The translations under genes were made by a program, and so were the position numbers. From Duncaniella freteri (GTDB lineage Bacteria; Bacteroidota; Bacteroidia; Bacteroidales; Muribaculaceae): a stretch of 64,000 bases of DNA. The DNA lies in assembly GCF_004766125.1 (NCBI RefSeq), contig NZ_SJSA01000001.1, forward strand, positions 2,108,001 through 2,172,000, given 5' to 3'. Shown in pieces: positions 10,227 to 19,173 of this stretch. The first letter of the stretch is position 1. Every line of letters starts with the position of its first letter. The notes beneath the pieces are model-generated. The model had not been told where the DNA came from. It did not search any database and was given only the letters and a program-made list of their open reading frames with translations.

Positions 10227-11166
10227 AATCGTCTTGCGTTAATTGTTGGCTGATTTCATTGTCGGTACACGCCATTATGTCCGAAATCGCCGGAGTCAAA
10301 GAGTAGTAAGCCAATGTACTTTCTATTTGCCTGTGCCCCATACTCTTGCTTAGAGCCAGTAATTTGTCATGTACGGCAAATCCTTGGTGTGTCCAGCTGT
10401 TTATGTTCTCTATGGCGTAGTTGTGCCTTAGTTCGTATGGGATTGCGCGGGATGAATTGCAGCTTTGCCACAGCACCCTGAAGTGGTACGTTACCCATAC
10501 AGGAGGGTGCGGCTTGTCATCCGGTGTCGGGAAAAACACCCTACGGTTCGGAATCAGCCCATCTATTTTTCCGTCATAAGTACGCATCAGGGGCAACATT
10601 GTGTCATGGAGGACTACATAATGCTGGTCATACCCTTTGCCACGTTTGATGGATACCACGCCATTTTCAAGGTTTACGTCATCGCGTTCCAGCAGGATGG
10701 CCTCGGTTGTCCTTATTCCTGAACTGTACAGTAAACGGAAGAACACCGGCAGTGTCATGCGCTGGATGGCCGCGAGTCTGCCACGCCTTGGCTTTATGTT
10801 GTCGCAAGCGTCAAAGAAGCGTTTCAATTCATAGTGTGTAAAAGGATGCGGCGTATAAGTCCTCGGCACAGACCTTGGCACTTGCGGCAAGTCAATTTTC
10901 GTCATTCCACGCTTGTTCATGTACTTGATGAAGTCTAAGACAGGATAGACACGTGACACGCAGGAGTTTGTGCATTCAGTCGGACGTTGCCTGCACCATC
11001 TGTCCACGATTTCTTGGGTAAGCTCAGTTTGTCCCGGATATTCCCTTGCGCAAAAATGATCGAACAGTATTACGTTCTTGACATAGCTATGGCTGTTACG
11101 CCCGGAAGCCTTGCGGTATTTTACATACCCTTCTATAGCGTTGGATAGGAATGAAATAGTTTTCAT
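10210..11166 (-). CDS. ritB: tyrosine recombinase RitB
   Basis: Middle gene, 318 residues. Catalytic-domain residues are R152 (YSSGIRTTEA), K174 (SIKRGKG), R247 (PYELRHNYA), H278 (MGHRQIE) and Y287/Y288 (LAYYSLTP). The first histidine of the usual HxxR box is a tyrosine (Y244 in YELR), a substitution that many active family members tolerate. The ATG overlaps the ritA stop in an ATGA arrangement at 11163-11166. It is the shortest of the three, as in known RIT trios. Confidence 0.85.
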   Translation of the reverse strand: MKTISFLSNAIEGYVKYRKASGRNSHSYVKNVILFDHFCAREYPGQTELTQEIVDRWCRQRPTECTNSCVSRVYPVLDFIKYMNKRGMTKIDLPQVPRSVPRTYTPHPFTHYELKRFFDACDNIKPRRGRLAAIQRMTLPVFFRLLYSSGIRTTEAILLERDDVNLENGVVSIKRGKGYDQHYVVLHDTMLPLMRTYDGKIDGLIPNRRVFFPTPDDKPHPPVWVTYHFRVLWQSCNSSRAIPYELRHNYAIENINSWTHQGFAVHDKLLALSKSMGHRQIESTLAYYSLTPAISDIMACTDNEISQQLTQDDYEKED

Positions 11167-12374
11167 ACGTCAAACACCCCCTTTCCTACGGGAAAGTATT
11201 CTATGCTCAATGAACATTCCTTCAGCCTCTTGAATTCCGCACTAAGGTAGCGGTCGAGAGAATCCGGGGACGCATGACCGAGGGTGGCACTTATGACAGG
11301 TTGCTGCACACCGCCCTGTAACAGGGCCGTTGCCACATTGTGGCGGAACAGATGCAGACTCTTTCTCTCATTTTCACCTTGTCTTATTCCTGCTTTGCAC
11401 ATGACTTTTGAGCATATAGCATCGAGATTGCTTGTATGAAGCCTTCTGTATGGCACCTGTACTGTGAGAAAAACATATGGTTCCGGGCTTCGGGGACGTT
11501 CTTTGAGCAGGTAATCAAATACAGCGTTTCCTACCACGGCACGGAGTGGCAATGTCAGGGGCTGTCCCGTCTTTGCCTGAGTGATTTTTATCAGGTCGTG
11601 TTCCCAATCGAAGCTGTCAAGCGTGAGTGCAGAGATGTCACATCCACGCAATCCCGTGTACATGGCCAAGGTTATGATGGCTTTGTCCTGTAGAGATATT
11701 GTGCTATCGTGTTCTAAAGTATGCCTGATAGCAGTCAGTTCTTGCTCCGTAAGGTATTGAATGTTTTTCCGCATATTGGGTATGGACGGCAGGTATGCGA
11801 TTATACGTTCAACGGATTTGCCATAGTGAGGCAAACAGGCTTTCAGCCCATATTCCACCGAATATTTGAGCGAATGGCCCATTTTCGGTTTTATGTCTTT
11901 GGAAAACACTTCTAATACCGCATCTTCTGTTATTGATTCGAATGAGTACACTCCCATTTCCTGTAGCCGGAAGAAGAACGAAGATAGCGCATACTTCACA
12001 TTTATTGAAAATTTGCAACGTCTGTCTACCATGTTGAAAGCCATGTCCGTTACATCCTTGTATTCTGCGCCGAGCAACTCATAGTGGTGAGGCTTGCTGT
12101 AGTGTTTGCAACCATCGGGTAATAATCCATTCTCAATGTATTGGCAGATTACACGCAACAGGCGTACCTTGTTCCTGTAGGTATACTTGTTGGACCACAA
12201 TTCTTTTAATGTCGGTTCAACGTCGGAGAAACTCTGCCATTTATAATGGTTAGCATTTTCCGATAGCCACTCAGCCATTTTCTTCACATAGCCTATGTAC
12301 ATGGCTGAATAACCGGTTTCTTGTAAATAAGAAACAAGCCCCTCGACTTTTTCATTCAGATTAAATATGTCCAT
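11163..12374 (-). CDS. ritA: tyrosine recombinase RitA
   Basis: First gene of the trio, 403 residues. The N-terminal 200 residues form a long core-binding region. The catalytic domain has R243 (YTGLRGCDIS), K268 (QAKTGQP), H341 and R344 (LHLFRHNVA), H367 (LGHASPD) and Y376 (DRYLSAE), a complete active site. The start is about 100 nt inside the right inverted repeat, and that AT-rich gap must hold the promoter for all three genes. A further partial copy of the repeat core (ATCAGAACTGTTTA, 12421-12434) lies in the gap and may be a recombinase binding or autoregulatory site. Confidence 0.85.
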   Translation of the reverse strand: MDIFNLNEKVEGLVSYLQETGYSAMYIGYVKKMAEWLSENANHYKWQSFSDVEPTLKELWSNKYTYRNKVRLLRVICQYIENGLLPDGCKHYSKPHHYELLGAEYKDVTDMAFNMVDRRCKFSINVKYALSSFFFRLQEMGVYSFESITEDAVLEVFSKDIKPKMGHSLKYSVEYGLKACLPHYGKSVERIIAYLPSIPNMRKNIQYLTEQELTAIRHTLEHDSTISLQDKAIITLAMYTGLRGCDISALTLDSFDWEHDLIKITQAKTGQPLTLPLRAVVGNAVFDYLLKERPRSPEPYVFLTVQVPYRRLHTSNLDAICSKVMCKAGIRQGENERKSLHLFRHNVATALLQGGVQQPVISATLGHASPDSLDRYLSAEFKRLKECSLSIEYFPVGKGVFDV

Positions 12375-12475
12375 AATCGCATCTTGTTTAAAAGTTATTC
12401 TACAATTATGACGGAATATAATCAGAACTGTTTACGGATCAAAACAAATGATTACTAAATAATTGAGTAATTTAA

Positions 12476-12503
12476 TAGGAAACTCATAAAAGTTCTGATA
12501 ATG
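12476..12503 (-). repeat. right terminal inverted repeat of the RIT element
   Basis: TAGGAAAC followed by TCATAAAAGTTCTGATAATG (12484-12503), the reverse complement of 9027-9054 with one mismatch. Confidence 0.9.
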
Positions 12504-12505
12504 TG

Positions 12506-12529
12506 ATAAATCCGGAATTTTGGATTTAT
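12506..12529. repeat. lox-like palindrome at the right boundary of the RIT element
   Basis: Perfect 8-bp arms ATAAATCC and GGATTTAT surround the 8-bp spacer GGAATTTT. This is the architecture of a tyrosine recombinase crossover site. It lies 2 bp outside the right inverted repeat and before helicase coding sequence resumes. No equivalent is seen at the left end. A role as attachment core is inference. Confidence 0.45.
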
Positions 12530-12537
12530 GTCAGTGT

Positions 12538-14676
12538 TTCAAGAATCTGATGTTCAATACCAGACATGACCGTGTGGCTGGACTTGGCAACTCCGAAGGA
12601 AGCCAACGCTCACTGAATCTTCTCTATGCCATCCGTACCATCCAAGAGAGGACCGGGCGCGATTTGGGTGCGACTTTTCTCAGCGGCACCACAATCTCCA
12701 ACTCATTGACGGAGTTGTATCTCCTGTTCAAGTATCTGCGGCCGAAAGAACTTGAAAGGCAGGAGATCCGGTGTTTCGACGCATGGGCGGCAATCTTCGC
12801 CAAGAAGACAACCGACTATGAGTTCAATGTCACCAACAGCATTGTAGCAAAGGAAAGATTCAGATACTTCATAAAGGTTCCGGAGTTGGCGGCTTTTTAT
12901 AATGAGATAACGGATTATAGAACCGCACAGGATGTTGGTGTTGACCGACCGGAGAAGAACGAGATTCTTCACAATATCCCGCCCACGCCTCAACAGGAGG
13001 AGTTTATCCAGAAACTAATGGAGTTTGCCAAAAGCGGTGATGCCACAATATTGGGTCGTGCGCCATTGTCTGACACTGAGGAGAAGGCGAAGATGCTCAT
13101 CGCCACAGATTATGCAAAGAAGATGGCTCTTGACATGAGAATGATTGACCCCAATTATTCTGATGACCCGAACAATAAGGCGAGCCACTGTGCCAAGATG
13201 ATTGCCCAATACTACCATAAGTATGACGCTCAGAAAGGCACACAGTTTGTATTCAGCGATTTAGGAACTTACAAGCCGGGCGAATGGAACATATACTCTG
13301 AGATCAAGCGTAAATTGATTGAGGATTATGGTATTCCTCCGCATGAGATAAGGTTTATCCAAGAGTGCAAGACTGAGCGGTCACGAAAGGCTGTCATTCA
13401 GGCTATGAATGACGGCGATGTGCGGGTGCTTTTCGGCTCAACCTCCATGTTGGGAACTGGCGTAAACGCCCAAAGGAGAGCTGTCGCTGTCCATGAATTG
13501 GAATGCCCGTGGCGTCCGAGCGACCTCGAACAACGCGAGGGTCGCGCTATCCGTGCCGGCAACGAGATTGCCAAACTGTATGCTGATAATAAGGTGGATG
13601 TGATTATCTACGCGGTTGAGAAGTCTTTGGACTCCTACAAGTTCAATCTTCTTCATTGCAAGGCTACGTTCATAAACCAACTTAAAAGTGGTGCATTGGG
13701 AGCGCGAACAATCGACGAGGGTTCTATGGACGAGAAGAATGGCATGAATTTCTCTGAGTACATGGCTATCCTATCCGGCAACACCGACCTGCTCGATAAG
13801 GCAAAACTTGAAAAACGGATAGCGGCGTTGGAGAGTGAACGAAAGTCGTTCAACAAGGGACGTGGCGATTCCGAGTTCCGGCTCCAGACCATAACCCATG
13901 ACATTGCCAACAACGAGGCGGCAATAGAGCGGATGAAAGCCGACTGGGAACGTTACGACAAAGTGGTGCAGCATGACAAGGATGGCAACCCAATCAACAA
14001 TCTCACGATTGACACCTGTAACCTCTCCGATGAGAAGAATATGGGTATCCACCTGCAAGGTCTGGCACAACGTACAGACACCCACGGACAATATCAGCGT
14101 GTGGGCGAGGTCTATGGCTTCCCAATCAGCATTATCTCTGAAAGAGTATTGACTGACGGCGTTGAGAAAGTGCAGAACCGCTTTGTTGTCGAGGGCAACT
14201 ACAAATATAAGTACAACAACGGCCAGTTGGCGATGGCTGACACCCACGCCGCCTGCATGAACTTTGTCAATGCTCTGGAGAAAATCCCCGGCATAATCGC
14301 CCAGTACGAGGAACGTACCGCCAAACTCAAAGCGGATGTTCCCATACTTGAAGGCATTATGGCTAAGACATGGGGCAAGGAGGACGAGTTGAAGCAGTTG
14401 AAATCCGAACTTGCAGCTCTTGACCGCAAAATCGCCGCTGAATTAGCACCTAAGCATGAGAACAAGGAGGACGGCGAGGAGGTAAAGCGAGAGGATTCTC
14501 CTCACACTGTCCAGACAATTGATGCGCCGACACCGGACACAGACAATAAAAAGTCAATGGTCGCGGAGCCAACCACCACATACAAAGAACGGGAACCGTT
14601 AAGTTCCCGCATCATTATCGGTGGTTGTGGCGTAACTCCCCCCGGAGGTTTCCGAGCTGCCGGTCCCAAATTGTAG
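12538..14676 (+). pseudogene. N6-methylase/helicase megaprotein, 3' part
   Basis: Continuation of the interrupted megaprotein, about 712 residues from [15 protein letters not shown] onward. It includes helicase motif III-like [11 protein letters not shown] and the C-terminal RecA-like lobe ([24 protein letters not shown]). The motif VI arginine finger region is [12 protein letters not shown] coiled-coil-rich tail ends in RAAGPKL. An ATG at 12520 lies in the junction DNA, so a separate C-terminal polypeptide could in principle be made, but it would lack the ATP-binding lobe. Joined to the 5' part, without the insertion, the protein would be about 2,018 residues. Confidence 0.85.
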
Positions 14677-14683
14677 ATAAATT

Positions 14684-14721
14684 GAATGGCGACACTCTTG
14701 ATATGTAGAGCGTCGCCATTC
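14684..14721. terminator. hairpin between convergent genes, probable bidirectional terminator
   Basis: GAATGGCGACACTCT (14684-14698) pairs with AGAGCGTCGCCATTC (14707-14721), with one mismatch and an 8-nt loop. It sits in the 51-nt gap between the helicase stop and the stop of the minus-strand regulator. Confidence 0.65.
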
Positions 14722-14727
14722 AAATCC

Positions 14728-16065
14728 TTATCTATAATCCTTTGGAATACCCTCTGCCTTAATCCAAGCATAGAGAGTCGAGCGGTTTATGCCGAGCAAC
14801 ATTGCGGCCTGAGCCTTGTTGCCTTTAGTCTGCCTCAATGCCCGCTGCACACGATAATGACGGGTATGGGATTCTCTGTTCTTGGGAATCTCATTCAGGA
14901 CTATATCATCTTTCCCTAATGTTTCACCACGAAACTCATAACAAGCGCGTGATATTGTGCTGAACAATTCCCGCACATTGCCGGTCCAGATATGGTTGGT
15001 CAATTTGTTGATAGCACCTTTTGTAAGGCGAGGGGATTTGATTCCCGACTCTGCGCAGATCTGCTTAATAAAGCACTCCGCCAAAGGAATAATATCGTCC
15101 TGACAATCTGAAAGAGGTGGAACAATCACAACATTGCTGTGTATGCAATGAAACAAGGCTTCGGAAAAATCACCGTCCCGTACTTTTTCAGCGAGATTTA
15201 CTTTTGTCGATAGGATTATGCGTCCGGTAAACTTGATTTCCTTTGTAAGATTCTGAGGAGTGAACACTCCGCGTTGAATTACAGTGGCAAGCACTTCCTG
15301 AACGTGCAACGGCAGCATACAAACTTCATGAATGTAAAGAGTGCCTCCATTGGCTTGAGCCAACAGTCCTTGCTGGTTGCGATACAAAGGATGTTTCACA
15401 CCTGTTTCCTTGCCACGGAATATATCCATGCTTTCAGTCGCGCTCAGATAATGTGCGCACTCAGCCACAACGAATGGTCCGGAGCGGCGAGGGCTACTGT
15501 CATGAATCACTCGCGCTATCGCACTTTTTCCTACACCTTGGGGCCCTGAAAGGAGAAGCGTAGAATTTGAGTTGCTCTCAATATTTATCCTTCTCGAACA
15601 TCCCTGAAAAGCATTGCTATTCCGTTGAAACCATCTTTGGTCTTCTCTATGGCACTTTTCTATTGCAATTGTAAGTCTGTCAACAACAAGTGAATCAAAA
15701 TAGAAGCAATGGTCAGCACCTAACTTATACACCTTATTATATATATCCGGCGACTCTGTCATGGCCACACCAACTTTTTTAATTCCTAAAATGGTGTCAT
15801 TCGTCCATTCAAGCAGTTTTATACCATCACAGTCTTTACCTGAGACTGCCACTATCAGCATAGTGCAATCACTTCGTTCAAGAATTTTCTTTGCAGTGCT
15901 GATGCTGTTGGTGGTCTGTATTTTTCGTCCCGGTTTGGAAAATACCTCTTCCATTTTTTTACCATCCTCTATCTGGGAACTGTAGATAAGGAGGCTCCGA
16001 TTACTCGGTGGATCATTGTCTATATTCATAAGACTTTCGGGGAGTGTTAAAAATGATTTTGCCAT
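14728..16065 (-). CDS. RteB-like AAA+ regulator with degenerate receiver and ATPase motifs
   Basis: The 445-residue protein has the layout of an NtrC/RteB response regulator: receiver-like domain (about 22-140), AAA+ domain (about 155-390) and a Fis-type helix-turn-helix (AQAAMLLGINRSTLYAWI) at the C-terminus. Walker A GPQGVGKS (174-181) is intact. However, the usual phosphoacceptor segment reads LIVAVSGKD, the GAFTGA loop is replaced by GKETGV (218-223), and Walker B reads GGTLYIHEV with histidine for the expected aspartate. It is therefore unlikely to be a standard phosphorylated sigma-54 activator. In CTnDOT, RteB activates rteC. The divergent rteC-like gene nearby supports a related role. 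ATG 16065 (MAKSF) is chosen over an upstream in-frame ATG. Confidence 0.75.
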   Translation of the reverse strand: MAKSFLTLPESLMNIDNDPPSNRSLLIYSSQIEDGKKMEEVFSKPGRKIQTTNSISTAKKILERSDCTMLIVAVSGKDCDGIKLLEWTNDTILGIKKVGVAMTESPDIYNKVYKLGADHCFYFDSLVVDRLTIAIEKCHREDQRWFQRNSNAFQGCSRRINIESNSNSTLLLSGPQGVGKSAIARVIHDSSPRRSGPFVVAECAHYLSATESMDIFRGKETGVKHPLYRNQQGLLAQANGGTLYIHEVCMLPLHVQEVLATVIQRGVFTPQNLTKEIKFTGRIILSTKVNLAEKVRDGDFSEALFHCIHSNVVIVPPLSDCQDDIIPLAECFIKQICAESGIKSPRLTKGAINKLTNHIWTGNVRELFSTISRACYEFRGETLGKDDIVLNEIPKNRESHTRHYRVQRALRQTKGNKAQAAMLLGINRSTLYAWIKAEGIPKDYR

Positions 16066-16188
16066 TATAACAAATGTGTATAGGGTATTTGTTCGCCAAA
16101 ACTGAGTACAAAGATACAATTTTTATTTTAGAATGACATACTGTTGCACAATTAAATATGGCTGATATTGCGTGAATTTATGTAGCAT

Positions 16189-16218
16189 ACACAACATAGT
16201 GTTGTGTTAATACAACAC
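16189..16218. promoter_or_regulatory. overlapping palindromes in the rteB-rteC intergenic region
   Basis: ACACAACA-TAG-TGTTGTGT (16189-16207) overlaps GTGTTGT...ACAACAC (16199-16218). The 301-bp gap (16066-16366) between the divergent regulator genes has no gene. These nested repeats are candidate operator sites for one of the two products or for another regulator of the element. Confidence 0.45.
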
Positions 16219-16366
16219 TTTTAACACACTCGACAATTCAAATGCACGGAGTTATATTAGATTTATATTACAGGTTGATAGAGTGTTACAAATATTTTAC
16301 ATCGGACATTGAACTTTGTTGAAATTAAATATATTGAGAAGGGCATAACTCAAAAACGATATTGAA

Positions 16367-16963
16367 ATGGAAATATTAACCCTCCTGAACAGCCAGTTCT
16401 TTCACCAGTTGGAAGAAGGCGATGAAAGCAACATCAAGGCGCTCTACGCCGATATGAGAGCCACAATCGTGGAATATGCCCACGGCAACAGCCAATGGCG
16501 AGTGATACACACCGGCCTGTCGATATTTATTTCCGAGGTGACCGAAATCCTCGGTTATGCCGATGGCTTGTTGAGCCGATATGCAAAGCGTATCCTTGAA
16601 ATAGCCAAATGTCTGCTCAATCAGATAGAAATGGCTGTTTCAGCGAAAATCGCACTGGATACAGTGGCTGAGAATAATAAAGTGACTGATACAACATCAG
16701 ATGTGACTTTCACCGGTAATTATGCCGACTTCTGTGAACTCATCCACCTTATAATAGCCTGTAAATTCATAAATGGAGGGAGCAAAGCATACCATCTCCA
16801 TATCAAGAAAGGACTTCATGCACTTTTCGGTCTTGACTTCGACCCGAAGAAATATCAGAACGCAAGAGACGGCATAAAACGCCGCTGTCCTGCTAAGGGG
16901 ATCCGGGTGACATACTTCCTCGACAATATGGTGGATGTCGTAAATGCCGAACTTGCAGCATAA
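16367..16963 (+). CDS. rteC: RteC-like regulator of excision
   Basis: A 198-residue protein whose C-terminal half (FTGNYADFCELIHLI, INGGSKAYHLHIKKGLHALFG, YQNARDGIKRRC) matches the RteC family pattern. In CTnDOT, RteC activates the excision operon. Here it precedes an HTH gene, a DUF4099/DUF3945 gene and an exc-like gene, the same order as in CTnDOT. No RteA sensor kinase gene is seen. The match was judged by eye and is moderate. Confidence 0.65.
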   Translation: MEILTLLNSQFFHQLEEGDESNIKALYADMRATIVEYAHGNSQWRVIHTGLSIFISEVTEILGYADGLLSRYAKRILEIAKCLLNQIEMAVSAKIALDTVAENNKVTDTTSDVTFTGNYADFCELIHLIIACKFINGGSKAYHLHIKKGLHALFGLDFDPKKYQNARDGIKRRCPAKGIRVTYFLDNMVDVVNAELAA

Positions 16964-17107
16964 TAGCATACTCAAATGCTGATACACACTTATGAATCCA
17001 AATGATAGCTAAAGAGTAACTGCCTGAAAATCATCAATCGAAGAATATTTGACACAATAAAACATCAGCACTTATCCGATGCTTACAATGCCCGGAAAAA
17101 GCCGCAG

Positions 17108-17115
17108 TAACTTTG
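17108..17115 (+). promoter_or_regulatory. -7 element of the excision operon promoter
   Basis: TAACTTTG followed by C, 27 nt before the ATG at 17143, fits the Bacteroidetes TAnnTTTG(C) box. No clear TTTG is found at the usual spacing upstream, which would suit a promoter that needs an activator such as RteC. Confidence 0.45.
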
Positions 17116-17142
17116 CATCGTAAAACTTAAACGACACCCGAT

Positions 17143-17511
17143 ATGAATACAAAACCACCAGATCAACCGAGGGACACAACACCTTTATCCAAGTGGATGA
17201 TGGACACCATGACCATTGTGGTCTATTTGTTGAACTCCATTGCCAACTCAATGATAAAGCTCGTAAAAAAATCTGACAAGCCTCAGCTTTCCTACAAAGG
17301 TAGTACTATAATAATGCTTGAGGATCTTGCAATAGGTCTTAACAAAACGACCCGAACAATCAGAAAAATGCGAGCTGAAGGGAAAATGGAATACTATATC
17401 AGCAATGATGGCCGAACCATATTCATGACCCAAGACCAGTTTGACGATTACGTTCTCCAAAACTTCGTCAACGTCACCAGAGATAATTATCGCGCCGCAA
17501 GTCCGGCGTAA
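17143..17511 (+). CDS. small helix-turn-helix protein, Xis2d-like
   Basis: A 122-residue protein. Residues about 55-110 form a MerR/excisionase-type winged helix (MLEDLAIGLNKTTRTIRKMRAEGKM...YYISNDGRTIF...QDQFDDYV), as in the helix-turn-helix domains of Bacteroidetes recombination directionality factors. The N-terminal 45 residues are partly hydrophobic and unassigned. It is the first gene of the excision operon and its last base overlaps the next frame's start region. By position it corresponds to xis2d of CTnDOT, which helps the integrase excise the element. Confidence 0.65.
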   Translation: MNTKPPDQPRDTTPLSKWMMDTMTIVVYLLNSIANSMIKLVKKSDKPQLSYKGSTIIMLEDLAIGLNKTTRTIRKMRAEGKMEYYISNDGRTIFMTQDQFDDYVLQNFVNVTRDNYRAASPA

Positions 17512-17531
17512 TGTTTAACCAAATAATTTTA

Positions 17532-18980
17532 ATGGAACAAAACAAAGAACAGCAACAATCTGAAGTGCTGATTGCCCGCAACAACGAAACAGGGCAGGTC
17601 GGCGTAGTCGTGGGACAGAATCCCGACGGCACCCCGAAAATGGCGGATGTAAAATCCGCGAAGCTCAGTGACCTTGTGAAATTTTCCAAAGGTCAGAATC
17701 CCCTCGAAGCCTTCATGTCGAACTTCATCCGGCAGGCAAAGAACCCATCGCTATTCGGTTTCTTCAAGATTCCTGAAACTGAGTTCGACAAGATCGGTCC
17801 GGCGATGTCCGATATGCTCCAAGACCCTGTGGCTAACGCCGACCTTCTTAAACCCTTTGAGGTTGACGCTAAATCAATGGCAAAGGAACAGACGGTTACT
17901 GAACAGCATGACCAGACTCCGGCAAAGGAGACTTCTACCGCAATCAAGATGGCACCGGTTGACCCCAACAAAGTTGACTGGGACACCATCGAAAAACAAT
18001 GGGGCATCAAGAGAGATGACCTCGAAAAGTCCGGAGCAATGCAGCAGATGGTATATAACCACAAGTCTCCGCAGCTTTTCACCCTGAGACCGGAAATCGG
18101 CGGCGAGAAATTCGAGGCACAGGCCCGGCTCTCGTTCAAGTCCAATCCTGACGGCAGTTTTACCCTCACGCCTCATTTTGTGAAGCACGAGCCTCAACTC
18201 GACAAAACTTATAAAGGCTATACCTTCACGGACGAGGATAAGGCTCAGCTCCGCAAGACAGGAAATCTGGGCAGATCTGTTGACCTTACTGACCCGAAAA
18301 CCGGGGAGGTCAAGAAGTCGCTCGTCAGCATCGACCGTCTCACCAATGAGATTGAAAGTATCCCCGTGGATAAAATCTACATCAAGAACAAGGTCGCCAA
18401 CATCGAACTTGACATGAAGCAGATCGGCATCCTCAAAGACGGAGGCATAATCAGAGAGCAGCATATCGAGCTGCCCAACGGACGGAAGTTTACCGCCGAC
18501 CTTCAGTACAATGCCGACAAGCGCGATGTGGTTTTCGTCAACTCGGAACAATACCGCCAGAAGCGGGAGCAATCTCAGGAACAGGGTGGACAGCAGTACA
18601 ACTCATGGCTCGACAAGGAGGGCAACATCAAGAACCTCACCAAATGGAAAGGTGTGCCGCTCTCCGAAACCGCCCAAGCTGACTATCGTGCCGGCAAACA
18701 GATTATGGTAGGAGAAATCCCTGACCGAAACGGGAATCCCTGCACGGTCTATCTCCAGTTTGACCCTGAGAAGCAGCGTCCGAAGCAGACCTATGTCTAT
18801 CCCGACAAAGAGAAGGTTGTCGGCATAGCCAGCGAGAGCAAGACGCAATATGCTGTCAACAATGAGGGTAAGACCAACGAACCCACAAAAGGGGTTAAGG
18901 AACCGCTCCAAAGGGGGCAGACCGAACCCAAAAACGAAGAGCAGAAGAAACAGCAAAAGCCAAAAGGCCCCAAACTCTGA
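17532..18980 (+). CDS. DUF4099/DUF3945 protein (Orf3 of the excision operon)
   Basis: A 482-residue hydrophilic protein. An N-terminal region is followed by a DUF4099 domain (about 147-230, from VDWDTIEKQWGIKRDDLEKSG). DUF3945 repeats come next (first from about 232, FTDEDKAQLRKTGNLGRSVDL; second at about 375-425, VPLSETAQADYRAGKQI). The C-terminal tail is rich in K, Q and P and ends in KGPKL. These domains are characteristic of Orf3 in CTnDOT-type excision operons. Its biochemical role is unknown. ATG 17532 (MEQNKEQQ) is preferred over the upstream in-frame ATG 17511, which overlaps the previous stop. Confidence 0.8.
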   Translation: MEQNKEQQQSEVLIARNNETGQVGVVVGQNPDGTPKMADVKSAKLSDLVKFSKGQNPLEAFMSNFIRQAKNPSLFGFFKIPETEFDKIGPAMSDMLQDPVANADLLKPFEVDAKSMAKEQTVTEQHDQTPAKETSTAIKMAPVDPNKVDWDTIEKQWGIKRDDLEKSGAMQQMVYNHKSPQLFTLRPEIGGEKFEAQARLSFKSNPDGSFTLTPHFVKHEPQLDKTYKGYTFTDEDKAQLRKTGNLGRSVDLTDPKTGEVKKSLVSIDRLTNEIESIPVDKIYIKNKVANIELDMKQIGILKDGGIIREQHIELPNGRKFTADLQYNADKRDVVFVNSEQYRQKREQSQEQGGQQYNSWLDKEGNIKNLTKWKGVPLSETAQADYRAGKQIMVGEIPDRNGNPCTVYLQFDPEKQRPKQTYVYPDKEKVVGIASESKTQYAVNNEGKTNEPTKGVKEPLQRGQTEPKNEEQKKQQKPKGPKL

Positions 18981-19067
18981 CCTTCAACCACTTTATCCGC
19001 AAGCTCTGAATTGAGCAGACCGCCATTCCCTCGCGTGCGCAAGCGATGATATGGCAATCCTTCCGCC

Positions 19068-19097
19068 GACATGGGGAGGTCGCGAACTCCCCGTGTC
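19068..19097. promoter_or_regulatory. strong hairpin in the orf3-exc intergenic leader
   Basis: GACATGGGGAG (19068-19078) pairs with CTCCCCGTGTC (19087-19097), one G-T wobble, 8-nt loop GTCGCGAA. It lies in the 193-nt gap between orf3 and exc and has no T-tract, so it is more likely an RNA processing or translation-control element than a terminator. Confidence 0.45.
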
Positions 19098-19173
19098 ATT
19101 CTCTCCAAACCTCCCGGCTGAGAGTGTCAGCCTTCAACAAACCCAATTTACAAACTCTAAAAAATTTTCAGAC

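Larger units (their letters stand above)
9027..12503 (-). mobile_element. RIT (recombinase-in-trio) element inserted in the helicase gene
   Basis: This 3.48 kb unit has three overlapping tyrosine recombinase genes, all on the minus strand, flanked by 28-bp inverted repeats (27 of 28 matching). Gene order and sizes (403, 318, 349 residues) match the RitA-RitB-RitC arrangement. The insertion splits the helicase gene immediately after its DESH codons. The left end falls at or within the CAT codon of DESH. The right end lies between the inverted repeat and about 12533, because some 30 nt with a lox-like palindrome separate the repeat from recognisable helicase sequence. No extra cargo gene is seen. 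Confidence 0.85.

Noticed and set aside
12520..14676. Independent helicase gene starting at 12520
   Set aside because: The first six codons come from junction DNA; the protein begins in the middle of a helicase domain that continues the frame broken at 9029.
17874..18572. 232-codon minus-strand ORF
   Set aside because: Shadow of the DUF4099/DUF3945 gene.
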